From positions 1 to 32,829 of the forward strand of contig CAMAVD010000027.1 in the NCBI GenBank assembly GCA_945861575.1: a stretch of DNA of 32,829 nt, given 5' to 3'. Every line of letters starts with the position of its first letter. The first letter of the stretch is position 1. Under the pieces are notes generated by a model, which did no database searches, was not told where the DNA came from, and saw nothing but the letters and a program-made list of their open reading frames with translations. The translations under genes were made by a program, and so were the position numbers. Source of the stretch: Akkermansia muciniphila (GTDB lineage Bacteria > Verrucomicrobiota > Verrucomicrobiia > Limisphaerales > UBA11320). Shown here in pieces: positions 24,722 through 32,829 of the stretch.

Positions 24722-25536
24722 GGGGAGGACAATGCGTTGGTCTGCGATGGGCCGAGGCTAGTCCATAGAAAAGTCACCTTGCCGGCGCGCGCTCCTCCCG
24801 CTCCCGATTCGGCGGTGGCCGTTGTTGGATACGGCAGGGGAAGGGAGCTAAAGGCAAGATCTCGCACGTACTCTAAGGCAAATCGGTCCGCCTCAACAGA
24901 TCTCGCGGCAGGAAGCACCCCCGGAACAACCGCCGAGTAGTCCCCTTCGAGTAGAATGGCCGAGAGGACACGCCCTTGTTCATTGATGAGAACCTGAACT
25001 TCGGTCGGAGCGATCAGATCCGCCGCGGGCCAGCCAGGGAGCGGCGGCAAGGGGCGCTTTAGGCGTCGGGCTATCTCCCCTTCGACAACCAACCGTGACC
25101 GGGCAGGGGGCACAACCGAGACTGGAAAATTGTCGACCCAGCCCGGAGGCAAATCCACGATCCGCGAGGGTGCGGGTTCCACCGAGGCTGTGAAGGCGCT
25201 CAGCGTGGTGCCAAGCTTGGCGGTATCGAAGGCCAGCCAAGTCGGTGGCTCCTCGGTCGTAGACTCGGTGGGAACTGGAGGCTGGTATTTCAGCCAGGCA
25301 TCCCCCGAGAAACCATTGAAGTCGGGCAGGGCGAAGAGCGTGGGCGAGGAGAGCCCCTCGACCCCAGCCAGTCGCACGGGGTCGCGCCCGGTGTCCAAGG
25401 AATAGCGAACCGTCGATAGGGGAGCGGGGCGGACAGCAGGCACCTGGGTCACGCCCCAATGGAGCACAGCCGCCTGGCAGGCGGCCAACCCCCCTACCGC
25501 CAAGACCCAGCCTCGACTGAGCCCACGAATCTTCAT
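24718..25536 (-). CDS. TonB-like periplasmic energy-transducer candidate
   Basis: A 272-residue protein with one N-terminal membrane segment (about residues 9-28), a long Pro-rich periplasmic stretch, and a C-terminal part (APTEVQVLINEQGRVLSAIL, then FALEYVRDLAFSSLP) resembling the TonB C-terminal fold, which couples energy to outer-membrane receptors. It overlaps ExbD by 4 bases upstream and the zinc-ribbon gene by 4 bases downstream. Its position directly after ExbB and ExbD supports a TonB-type role. The similarity is modest and the N-terminal helix is not a close match to canonical TonB, so function is inferred mostly from context. Confidence 0.6.
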   Translation of the reverse strand: MKIRGLSRGWVLAVGGLAACQAAVLHWGVTQVPAVRPAPLSTVRYSLDTGRDPVRLAGVEGLSSPTLFALPDFNGFSGDAWLKYQPPVPTESTTEEPPTWLAFDTAKLGTTLSAFTASVEPAPSRIVDLPPGWVDNFPVSVVPPARSRLVVEGEIARRLKRPLPPLPGWPAADLIAPTEVQVLINEQGRVLSAILLEGDYSAVVPGVLPAARSVEADRFALEYVRDLAFSSLPLPYPTTATAESGAGGARAGKVTFLWTSLGPSQTNALSSP

Positions 25537-25970
25537 GGCACCACAGCCCGCTCGACTGCGGCGGGCTGCATTTCAGGACGCACTGCAAGCAGGGTTTCCA
25601 GGATGCCAGCCTCACGGGCAAGGACACAGAGCTCGACCAGCCGCTCGTAGCGTAGATCGCGATCCGTTTGGAGAACCATCGTCAAAGGTCGATGCCCGGG
25701 CAGAGCGGCACGGAGCTTCGTCTTGAGCTCATTGTCCGAAATGATCTGGTTTTCGTAGTAGCAGTTGCCGTTGGCCGTCACCGCAACCACCACCGATTGG
25801 TTGGTCAGACCCGCCAGGCCATAGGCGGAAGGAAGTTTCAAGGGGATGCCGGGTGTTAGGACCAGCCCGCTGTGAAACACCATGAAGATCAGCAGGAGGA
25901 AGAACACCCCGGCGATGGGTGCGACATCCAGTTGTCCGCGGAACACCTTGTGATTTCGAGGCAGCCTCAT
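25533..25970 (-). CDS. ExbD/TolR-family protein lacking the membrane Asp
   Basis: A 145-residue ExbD/TolR protein: short cytoplasmic N-terminus, one membrane helix (about residues 17-40) and a periplasmic domain (LPSAYGLAGLTNQSVVVAVT ... LQTDRDLRYERLVELCVLAR). The family normally has a membrane Asp in P-L-I/V-D-V (Asp25 in E. coli ExbD), essential for proton-driven force. Here the segment reads VAPIAGVFFLLLIF, with Gly21 at that place and no acidic residue inside the helix; I checked this in the nucleotides (ATC GCC GGG GTG). It overlaps ExbB by 4 bases and the TonB-like gene by 4 bases. Confidence 0.88.
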   Translation of the reverse strand: MRLPRNHKVFRGQLDVAPIAGVFFLLLIFMVFHSGLVLTPGIPLKLPSAYGLAGLTNQSVVVAVTANGNCYYENQIISDNELKTKLRAALPGHRPLTMVLQTDRDLRYERLVELCVLAREAGILETLLAVRPEMQPAAVERAVVP

Positions 25971-26614
25971 GGCTCGGTACGGATGCCATCCGTGACAATG
26001 TTGATGATCTCCGTCGCCGCACGCTCCATCTCCAGCACGATGGTATTCACCCGACTGACCAAGTAGTTATAAGCCGCGTAGCAGGGGATTGCCAGCGCCA
26101 GACCGGCCGCCGTGCAGACCAGCGATTGCCAGATTCCGCCGATCAAAATCTCCCGATTGGCAAACAGGTTTTCAACCTGGATGACGGTAAAGACCTTTAC
26201 CATGCCCAGAGTGGTGCCCAGCAAGCCCATGAGCGGGGCGATCTGGGCGAGGGTCGCGAGGATATTCAGTTTCTCCTCCAAAGGGGGGACTTCGGTGAGA
26301 CCAGCCTCCTCCAAGGCACTTCGGAGGCCATCCCGCCCGCGATCACGATTCAGGATCGCGATCTTGACCAGCCGAGCCACTGGACCGGGGGTGGCGTCAC
26401 AGATGGAGAGCGCCTCCACCACATTCTCCCGCTTGAGCACATTGCGCACACCGTTGAGAAACTCCATCGAATTGATCTGCACGCGATGGTAGTGCAGCAC
26501 GCGCTCAACGAAGACGGCGATGGCCATGCCGCTTGCGACGAGAATGAGCCAAAGCATCGGGCCACCCGCTGTCAAAATCTTCACCATGGGCTGTTTATAA
26601 AAACGGACAGGCAA
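25967..26614 (-). CDS. ExbB/TolQ/MotA-family proton-channel-type protein
   Basis: A 215-residue inner-membrane protein of the MotA/TolQ/ExbB family, with helices at about residues 20-40, 118-140 and 160-182. Conserved GLLGTTLGMVKVF and TAAGLALAIPCYAAYN are present, keeping the two Thr of the channel. The usual G-I-x-E-A-L reads GGIWQSL, so Gln replaces the Glu equivalent to E. coli ExbB Glu176. The gene starts 8 bases after the binding-protein gene and overlaps ExbD. ATG 26614 is used; an in-frame ATG at 26587 is an alternative start. Confidence 0.9.
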   Translation of the reverse strand: MPVRFYKQPMVKILTAGGPMLWLILVASGMAIAVFVERVLHYHRVQINSMEFLNGVRNVLKRENVVEALSICDATPGPVARLVKIAILNRDRGRDGLRSALEEAGLTEVPPLEEKLNILATLAQIAPLMGLLGTTLGMVKVFTVIQVENLFANREILIGGIWQSLVCTAAGLALAIPCYAAYNYLVSRVNTIVLEMERAATEIINIVTDGIRTEP

Positions 26615-26622
26615 GAATCCAA

Positions 26623-28422
26623 CTACTTCTTGAGAAAGAGCTCCTCAATGTTCCAGGTAAGGCTGATGTTGATGTAGACCGCTGGACGCACATTCCGGAG
26701 CTCGTGCTTGGACGCAGCGAACCCATTCATGCTCGCCGTATAGATCACCGGCACCTGCTGTGAAAGGATCTGTTGAACTTCGTCAAACATCCGCTTCCGC
26801 GCAGGCACATCGAGGGTTTTCAATCCATCGTTCATCAGGAGATCGATCCGCGCCTCCCAGTCGGTGGAGGGGGTCGACTGACGGGGAAACCACTGATGGG
26901 AGAAGCCGCTCGATCGAAGGACGTTCATGGACGATGCGGGATCGGGAGATTCGGCGATGAGCCCTAAGAAGATACACTCGAAGTCGAAGGTGCTGTCCAG
27001 CTTGGTAATGATGGTGTTGAAGTCCAGCGGCCTGAAATGGACCTTGATACCCAGATTTTTGAGGTCCTGCTGAACCAGGATCGATCCCTTCTCCCGACGG
27101 CTGTTGCCTGCGTTGGTGTTTAAGGTGAACTCAATGACGTTTCCGCCGGAGTCCTCGAGCAGCCCATCTCCATTGCGGTCTTCAATACCAATCTCCTTGA
27201 GCAGTGCCCTGGCCTTCTTGGGATCGTAATCGTATTGGGGAACATTCGGATTGAACCAGAGCTTGTTGTTCGAGGTCACGAAACCGAACTGAGCGCTTCC
27301 CTCCCCGCTCAAAGTGGATTTCACCAACGCCTCCCGATCCACCGCATAGGCGATCGCTTGACGAAACTGAACGCTGCGAAACCATTTCAGCTTCACAGGA
27401 TCCACAAAGGGTTTTCCCTCCTTGGACGCTCCCGTGTTCTGGTTGAAGATCATCATATCCCGCTTCGAGCTCACGCCCATCTCATGGAAGGCAAAGGCCC
27501 CCTTGGCCGCCTCCTTGCGATAGCGAGCCGCTTCCTCAGGTCGCACAAACTCCTGCACATGTACCTCTCCCGCCAGAAAGCGAAGGGAGATCGCATTCTG
27601 ATCCGGAAGGCTCATGACAATGACATTGTCGAGGTAGGGCAGCTGGACACCCTTGGAGTCGACAGACCAGTAGTAGGGATTCCTCTCGAGCAGGGCGAGC
27701 TCGCCTGGTTTGAACTCCCGCATACGAAAAGGTCCTGAGCAAACCAAGTCCTGCGGAGGAGTGCTGACGCCATAGGCAGACTCGAAGCGCTTCTCAGCCA
27801 CCGCGGCCGACAGCTTGTGGCGTGGAATGATCTTCACCGAATCTCCGAAAAACTCCAGAAAGGGAGCAAAAACTGTTGGAGTGACGACCTTCACGGTCCA
27901 TTCATCCAGCTTGCTCACCTGGAAATCCTGTCCGTCCACCCGCAAAACATCGGCCTGAATGTTAGGCACGGCCTTGTTGTAAACCACCTCGTTGAAAGTG
28001 AACAACACATCGTCAGCCGTCAGAGGGTGGCCATCGCTCCAGCGCAGCCCCTTGCGAAGCTTGAAGGTCCAGGTCTTCTGATCCGCCTCTACGGTCCAGG
28101 ATTCAGCCAGACCCGGTTTGAGCTCTTGAGTGGCATGATCCTTCTTCACCAAGCCATCGAACATCAGATAGATGAGGTCGAGCGACGACGTCTCGTTGGC
28201 AGTGATGGGGTTGAGACTCTTCGGATCGCCGAAGTTGGGCACCACGATTCGCCCTCCACGCACGCCCGGCTCACAGCCCACAACCCGCGGTGAATCAGGG
28301 AGCCCGCCCTTTGGGTTCCCGGCAGGGGCCGAACCACCCGGCTTGCCACAACCAGCCAGCAAGAGCGCCAGAAGCGAACACGGCACGAAGGCAGACTGGC
28401 CTAGACACAAGATGGTTTTCAT
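26623..28422 (-). CDS. Oligopeptide-type solute-binding lipoprotein (SBP family 5), paralog 1
   Basis: A 599-residue lipoprotein of the OppA/DppA family, which binds peptides or related solutes in the periplasm. The lipobox LLAGC puts the lipid on Cys25. Family motifs include GGRIVVPNFGDPKSLNPITA, AESWTVEADQKTWTFKLRKG with LRWSDGHPLTADDVLFTF, and QAIAYAVDREALVK. A DRNGDGLLEDSGG segment resembles an EF-hand/dockerin calcium loop. It lies 23 bases after paralog 2 and 8 bases before ExbB. No ABC permease or ATPase gene is adjacent, so its membrane partner is elsewhere or it serves another role. Confidence 0.93.
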   Translation of the reverse strand: MKTILCLGQSAFVPCSLLALLLAGCGKPGGSAPAGNPKGGLPDSPRVVGCEPGVRGGRIVVPNFGDPKSLNPITANETSSLDLIYLMFDGLVKKDHATQELKPGLAESWTVEADQKTWTFKLRKGLRWSDGHPLTADDVLFTFNEVVYNKAVPNIQADVLRVDGQDFQVSKLDEWTVKVVTPTVFAPFLEFFGDSVKIIPRHKLSAAVAEKRFESAYGVSTPPQDLVCSGPFRMREFKPGELALLERNPYYWSVDSKGVQLPYLDNVIVMSLPDQNAISLRFLAGEVHVQEFVRPEEAARYRKEAAKGAFAFHEMGVSSKRDMMIFNQNTGASKEGKPFVDPVKLKWFRSVQFRQAIAYAVDREALVKSTLSGEGSAQFGFVTSNNKLWFNPNVPQYDYDPKKARALLKEIGIEDRNGDGLLEDSGGNVIEFTLNTNAGNSRREKGSILVQQDLKNLGIKVHFRPLDFNTIITKLDSTFDFECIFLGLIAESPDPASSMNVLRSSGFSHQWFPRQSTPSTDWEARIDLLMNDGLKTLDVPARKRMFDEVQQILSQQVPVIYTASMNGFAASKHELRNVRPAVYINISLTWNIEELFLKK

Positions 28423-28445
28423 AAGGTGAGATGAGGGCCCGACGC

Positions 28446-30263
28446 TCAGGGTTTCCTCTTGAAATACAGCTCCTGCGCATTCCAGGTGGCCTTATAGCTC
28501 GGAATCACGCTAGGCTTCAGATTCATGAGATCGGAACGTGCAGCGCAGCTCGCAAGCATGGAAACGGTGTAGATGAAAGGCTGCTCTCGATTCATGATTT
28601 CCTGCACCTCATCGAACGCCTTTTTCCGCGCTTCAAAATCCAAGGTCTGCACCAAAGAAATCATCAGCTGGTCGATGCGCGCCTCCCACTCATAGGAAGG
28701 GGCGGACTGGTTGATTGCCCAATAATGGGTAAAACCGTCCGAGCGCAGAACGTTGATCGAAGAGACCGGATCGGTATCACCGCCCCCCAGCCGCAAGAGC
28801 GCTGCGTCAAAGTCACGGGAGAGGCGGAGCATGTCCGACAGCTTGTTGAAGTCCACCGTCTGTTTCGTGACTTCAAACCCCAGCTTGTTCAGATCTGAGA
28901 CAATCAGGACAGCAATGCTGTCGCGGAGCGAGTTTCCGGCAATCGTCGCCAACCGGAACTCGATCTTCTTCCCTTCGGAATCCTCCAGCTTCCCATCGCC
29001 ATTGCGGTCCTCAATCCCGATCTCCTTGAGCAAGGCCCTCGCACGCTCGAGATTGAAGGGATATTCGGGCAGGCCAGGCCGAAGCCACTTGGGATTCGAC
29101 GCGCTCAGAAATCCATAGGCCGGAACAGCCCGCCCCGCCATGACGTTCCGGGAGATCGTCTCGCGATCGATGACATGAGCGATCGCCTGTCGGAAGCGGG
29201 TATCGCGAAAAAGCTTCTGCTTCCGTCCTTCCAGGTAGGGCTTTCCTGTCGTGCGATTGGTTCCCGTATTCTGATTGAACACCAAGAACGAACGATCCAG
29301 CCCGGGTCCGAGATCGAAGACCTTGAAGCGTCCCTTGGCCTCCTCGGCGCGATATTTGGCATGCTCATCCGGCCGGATCTCCTCCATTACGTCGCTTTCG
29401 CCGCTGAGGAAACGAAGCGACATCGCGTTCATGTCGGGCACGATATTGATCACGACATGATCGATGTAGGGCAGACGCTGCCCCTTTTTGTCCACCATGG
29501 GGAAGTAGGGATTTCTCTCCAACAGTACCACCTGAGAGGGCCTATAGTCCTTGAGTTTGTAAGGCCCGCTGCAGATCAGCTCTGCTGGAGGGGTGTTCAC
29601 GCCGTAGGCCGAGGCGAAGTTGGTACTCTCTAGGCTATTGGACAGAACATGCTCGGGCAGGATGGGGGTGGAACCGAAGTAGGCCAGAAACGGCGCGTAG
29701 ATCGCGGGAGTCACGACTTTGACCGTCAGCTCATCCACCTTGGTAACCTGGAACTCCTTTCCATCGATCCGGAAGGCATCCGCATTCACATTAATCACCT
29801 TCGGGTCATAGATGGCTCGCCACGTGAAGACCACGTCGTCGGCCGTCAGAGCATGTCCGTCGCTCCACCGCAGATTGCGTCGCAGCTTGAACACCCAGGT
29901 TTTTTGGTCGGAGTCGACCTTCCAGGACTCCGCCAAAGCGGGCGTGAGCTCCAGGGTGCTCATGTCATAATCCACCAGCGAGGAGAAGAAGAAGCGGAGG
30001 ATATCGGTGGAGGATGCTTCGTTCGCCGTGACAGGGTTGAAAGTCTTGGGGTCCACAAAGGTGGAGATCACCAGCCGCCCCCCCGGGATGCCCGGCTCAC
30101 AAGCCGCGACCAGCGGAGGATCGGGCAAGGGGAAGGCAGAGGTCCCCCCCGGCTCAAGCGCGACTCCCTGTGTGTCCGCCGGGGAAGGCTTTCCACAGCC
30201 GGAAAGGAGGAGCGAGAGAGCCAGGGCACCGAGGGCGATTTGGGCGCGATTCTTAGCAGGCAT
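28446..30263 (-). CDS. Oligopeptide-type solute-binding lipoprotein (SBP family 5), paralog 2
   Basis: A 605-residue paralog of the next gene, with lipobox LLSGC (Cys23). Shared features include CEPGIPGGRLVISTFVDPKT, LAESWKVDSDQKTWVFKLRR, QAIAHVIDRETISR and a DRNGDGKLEDSEG calcium-loop-like motif. It is the first gene of the minus-strand run ending in the zinc-ribbon protein. Both proteins keep full length, suggesting two related but different ligands following tandem duplication. The ligand class is inferred from the family only. Confidence 0.93.
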   Translation of the reverse strand: MPAKNRAQIALGALALSLLLSGCGKPSPADTQGVALEPGGTSAFPLPDPPLVAACEPGIPGGRLVISTFVDPKTFNPVTANEASSTDILRFFFSSLVDYDMSTLELTPALAESWKVDSDQKTWVFKLRRNLRWSDGHALTADDVVFTWRAIYDPKVINVNADAFRIDGKEFQVTKVDELTVKVVTPAIYAPFLAYFGSTPILPEHVLSNSLESTNFASAYGVNTPPAELICSGPYKLKDYRPSQVVLLERNPYFPMVDKKGQRLPYIDHVVINIVPDMNAMSLRFLSGESDVMEEIRPDEHAKYRAEEAKGRFKVFDLGPGLDRSFLVFNQNTGTNRTTGKPYLEGRKQKLFRDTRFRQAIAHVIDRETISRNVMAGRAVPAYGFLSASNPKWLRPGLPEYPFNLERARALLKEIGIEDRNGDGKLEDSEGKKIEFRLATIAGNSLRDSIAVLIVSDLNKLGFEVTKQTVDFNKLSDMLRLSRDFDAALLRLGGGDTDPVSSINVLRSDGFTHYWAINQSAPSYEWEARIDQLMISLVQTLDFEARKKAFDEVQEIMNREQPFIYTVSMLASCAARSDLMNLKPSVIPSYKATWNAQELYFKRKP

Positions 30264-30564
30264 ACCAATTTTGAAACAATGAGTAGTCGAACCTTGGCCA
30301 ACTGCCTAGCCCGGATTTTTCATAGTCCCATGCCACGAGTGGCATCCACGCGTCCTCTGTCCCAATAATGCCAGGCATGGCGAACCAAAATCCGGGCTAA
30401 AGAACGCTGCGCGGGGGAGCACGGAGTGTTGAGTTTCTCCCCACTCCGGTCTGCCGGAGTTGCTTCTAGCCCGCAGCGCGCTGGTAGGACCGCGATGAAA
30501 GGAATGGCCGCGGGCCAATTCTTCATTCGTCATGCCGGACCTGCGTGTTTAGAGTGTTTCGACA
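30264..30564. other. Divergent intergenic region with inverted repeats
   Basis: Some 300 bases separate the divergent binding-protein operon and LptF/G-type gene and should carry both promoters. TAGCCCGGATTTT (30307-30319) and AAAATCCGGGCTA (30387-30399) are perfect 13-bp inverted repeats about 67 bases apart. Nested inside is ATGCCAC-GA-GTGGCAT (30330-30345), and to the right ACTCCGG-TCTG-CCGGAGT (30443-30460). No gene is recognisable. The pattern suggests a mobile palindromic repeat or structured RNA, not a simple promoter; clear -35/-10 boxes are not visible. Confidence 0.6.
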
Positions 30565-31683
30565 ATGCGGCTGCTGGATCGCTATCTATTGCGTGAGTTC
30601 GTCGTTCCGTTCGCCTACTGCCTCGTAGGCTTCCTCATCTTTTGGGTCTCATCCGAGCTCTTCCAGGAGCTATCCGATCTCCAGCGAGATCAGCTGACCG
30701 CGATGGAGATCGTGAGCTACTACGGCTGGAAAGTCCCGGAGCTCCTGCTGACGGTTCTGCCGGTGGCTCTCCTCCTCTCCCTTCTCTACGCGCTGACCCA
30801 GCACGCGCGCCACCATGAGCTTACAGCGATCCGTGCCGCGGGAGTTAGCCTCTGGCGGCTCAGCCTTCCCTATTTCTTGGTGGGCTTGGTCTGTAGCGTC
30901 TGGCTCTTCGTTCTGAGCGAAGTGTGGGGGCCGCGAAGTCAGGAAGAGGCTGCGAGGATCCGTAAAAGTCATCAGCCACAAGCGGCCTATCTCAACTCTC
31001 GACACATCAAAAACTTTGGATTTCCTTCCGGCCTTGGACGCGTGTGGCAGGCGGACACCTATGATCTAGAAACCGGGGACATGGCAACGGTGCATGTGGG
31101 ATGGAAGCGGGCGGACGGGGTTCGACGGGAGATCGTGGCTCGGCGTGGGGAGTGGAGCGACGGGGGATGGGTGTTCATCGATGCAGTCGACACTTGGTTT
31201 TCGAACGCGCCGTCCGTATTTCCCTTCCGGGTGGTGACTCCCCGTCTGGATGTGGAAGAGCTCAGCGAAACACCGAGCCAGATTCGGGCTGCTTTGAAGA
31301 TCAACGAGCTCTTTTCCAATCCGAGGCAGGCGGCAAAACGTCCACAGCTGTCCCTTCGCGAGATCCTGGACTATCGGCGCATCTATCCCAATGAGGTTCG
31401 CAACCGCTCCGCGCTTCTCACCCAGCTTCATGGACGGCTAGCAGGCCCGTTCACCTGCCTCGTCGTGGTGGTGATTGCTATCCCGTTCGGGTCGATGTCT
31501 GGGCGAAGAAATGCCTTTGTGGGGGTTGCGAGCAGCGTCTTCATCTGTTTTGCCTATTTTGTTATCCTGCGATTCGGACTAACTCTCGGCACCGGAGGAC
31601 GTATTGCTCCCTGGCTGGCGGCCTGGGGCCCTAACCTTTTCTTTGGCGGCCTGGGGCTGATGCTCATGGCGCGGCTCCGGTGA
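30565..31683 (+). CDS. LptF/LptG (YjgP/YjgQ) family permease, second copy
   Basis: A 372-residue inner-membrane protein of the same family as the gene at 11732-12901. Layout: MRLLDRYLLREFVVPF, helices about residues 12-32, 50-76 and 95-118, a periplasmic beta-jellyroll about 120-285, and C-terminal helices including GPFTCLVVVVIAIPFGSMSG. It has the ELTAIRAAGVSLW motif after helix 2. Gram-negative LPS exporters need one LptF and one LptG, so the two unlinked genes of this window may be that pair. Which is which is not decidable here. It is followed after 122 bases by an outer-membrane protein gene. Confidence 0.9.
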   Translation: MRLLDRYLLREFVVPFAYCLVGFLIFWVSSELFQELSDLQRDQLTAMEIVSYYGWKVPELLLTVLPVALLLSLLYALTQHARHHELTAIRAAGVSLWRLSLPYFLVGLVCSVWLFVLSEVWGPRSQEEAARIRKSHQPQAAYLNSRHIKNFGFPSGLGRVWQADTYDLETGDMATVHVGWKRADGVRREIVARRGEWSDGGWVFIDAVDTWFSNAPSVFPFRVVTPRLDVEELSETPSQIRAALKINELFSNPRQAAKRPQLSLREILDYRRIYPNEVRNRSALLTQLHGRLAGPFTCLVVVVIAIPFGSMSGRRNAFVGVASSVFICFAYFVILRFGLTLGTGGRIAPWLAAWGPNLFFGGLGLMLMARLR

Positions 31684-31805
31684 AGTTCGGCACTGAATTC
31701 CTCGGAAAAAGTCGCTCACGAATTCTCCAAAGTGTCCGATCAAGCCTGTATGGAATCGTCGCAATTCGTTGCATTTGAGCCCCTGAGCTGGCAAGACTTT
31801 GAAGC

Positions 31806-32829
31806 ATGAAGCCGATGGATCGACATGCATTCAAGGGAACATGGGCCTGGGTATTGTCAGCAGGCGTGCTCCTGATGCCCGGCGTTTTGTGCGGCCAGGA
31901 GGCCCTTCAAAATGCGGTGCAGGGAGACAAGACCTATCGGCAGCGTATCGCGCCCCGAAGAAATGCGGACCAGTACCACAAGATCGGGGCCATCGACTAT
32001 TTTACCACCGTCTCCTACGGGGTGGAGTGGCGTGACAATGTTCTCAGCTCAGAGACAGCGCCTCAATCCGACTTCATTCACAGGCCCCGGGTTGACCTGC
32101 ATGCTGTCTGGAACGCGACGCGGACTTCTCGTCTGAACTTTGGATTTGGTGCGGGCTATACAAAGTATACTCGTTTGCGCGGGCAGGACCGCTTTAACAT
32201 CGCTCCGAACTCCGAGCTGGCTTGGGACGTGCCGGCCAAGGATTTTCTTTTCACGTTTTACGACCGCTTTAGCTATACGGAGGAAGTCACGAGTCAGGGC
32301 GCTATCACCGGTGTGGCCGCCTTTCCACGGATGGACAATACGGTCGGGCTGCGGGTCACCTGGAACCCGTCGCGCTGGGTGGTGCAGACAGGCTATGGGC
32401 ATCAGAACTTCCTCAGCAGCTCTGCGCTGTTCAGCTATCTGAATCGCTCCACCGAGAACTTCTTCCAACGGGTGGCCTACAAACTAGCTCCTCAAACCCT
32501 GGTAGGTCTCGAGGCCACGGAAAGTATCACCGCCCACACGCAGCCCATCCAGAACGACAACAGCAGCCTGAGCACCGGTCCTTATGTCAGCTGGCAGCTG
32601 ACCCGAGCACTGGCGCTCAATCTGCGCGGGGGCTATGTACGGTATGCGTTTGATTCACTGCCCGGACAGGGGCCGGTGGAAGGTTTTTCATCCTATTATT
32701 TTGGTGCCGAGGTGGAGCACGACCTGACCGACACCGTCCGTCAAAGCCTTTCAGCTGACCGTCGTGTGCAACAGGGCCAGAATCGTGGGGGGCAGTATAT
32801 CCAAACCACAGAGGTTCGCTATGACGTCA
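31806..32829 (+). CDS. Outer-membrane beta-barrel protein, 3' end outside the window
   Basis: The frame is open from ATG 31806 to the window end (341 codons, no stop), so the gene is partial. An N-terminal signal peptide is present (TWAWVLSAGVLLMPGVLCG, then QEAL). The rest consists of alternating amphipathic strands rich in aromatic residues and separated by polar turns: YFTTVSYGVEWRDNVLS, SRLNFGFGAGYTKYT, FLFTFYDRFSYTEEV, VGLRVTWNPSRWVVQTGYG, ALNLRGGYVRYAFDS, SYYFGAEVEHDL. This is typical of a transmembrane beta-barrel. The family cannot be named with certainty; relatives in Verrucomicrobiota are annotated as outer membrane beta-barrel proteins, some linked to exopolysaccharide export. It follows the LptF/G-type gene. 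Confidence 0.8.
   Translation, partial: MKPMDRHAFKGTWAWVLSAGVLLMPGVLCGQEALQNAVQGDKTYRQRIAPRRNADQYHKIGAIDYFTTVSYGVEWRDNVLSSETAPQSDFIHRPRVDLHAVWNATRTSRLNFGFGAGYTKYTRLRGQDRFNIAPNSELAWDVPAKDFLFTFYDRFSYTEEVTSQGAITGVAAFPRMDNTVGLRVTWNPSRWVVQTGYGHQNFLSSSALFSYLNRSTENFFQRVAYKLAPQTLVGLEATESITAHTQPIQNDNSSLSTGPYVSWQLTRALALNLRGGYVRYAFDSLPGQGPVEGFSSYYFGAEVEHDLTDTVRQSLSADRRVQQGQNRGGQYIQTTEVRYDV

Overview
The window looks like chromosomal DNA of a Gram-negative, GC-rich bacterium, most likely a member of the Verrucomicrobiota. It has LPS-export permeases (LptF/LptG family), an ExbB/ExbD/TonB-type cluster and lipoprotein solute-binding proteins. It also has proteins common in Verrucomicrobiota and Planctomycetota genomes: a PhoPQ-activated (PqaA-type) hydrolase, a neutral-ceramidase-domain protein, and an ECF sigma/anti-sigma pair with a secreted partner. 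The phylum call is an inference from gene content; there is no rRNA in the window.

Layout. 1-5983: a heptanucleotide tandem repeat, then recA, a PqaA-type hydrolase with a small coupled ORF, a class I/II aminotransferase (all minus strand) and a divergent ceramidase-domain protein. 6050-12901: a P1B-type metal ATPase with the SPC/HEG signature of the cobalt/iron-exporting P1B-4 group, a decayed PhnD-like solute-binding fragment, a large hybrid histidine kinase, and a convergent LptF/LptG-type permease. 13002-14357: NADP-type isocitrate dehydrogenase. 14633-19775: an accessory island with a lipase-like hydrolase, decayed coding fragments, and a chain of attC-like sites. Those sites separate single-gene or TA-pair cassettes: a SnoaL-like lipoprotein, a truncated tyrosine recombinase, an unknown protein, a HicBA toxin-antitoxin pair and a small membrane protein. 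No integron integrase is in the window, so this resembles a CALIN (cluster of attC sites lacking an integrase). 20231-24328: a GNAT-like protein, a hisB / ECF sigma / anti-sigma / secreted protein run, and a cell-wall amidase. 24458-30263: a tightly packed minus-strand operon of two paralogous oligopeptide-type binding lipoproteins, ExbB, ExbD, a TonB-like protein and a small zinc-ribbon membrane protein. 30565-32829: a second LptF/LptG-type permease and the start of an outer-membrane beta-barrel gene cut by the window end.

The two strongest points for follow-up are these. (1) The 16.8-19.8 kb segment has the architecture of an integron cassette array: repeated attC 3' halves, GTTRRRY/RYYYAAC ends, imperfect stems with unpaired bases, stop codons directly before attC, and a HicBA cassette. 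(2) In the ExbB/ExbD pair of the peptide-binding operon, the acidic residues that carry protons in the E. coli proteins are both replaced (Asp to Gly in ExbD, Glu to Gln in ExbB), while the rest of the signatures is kept.
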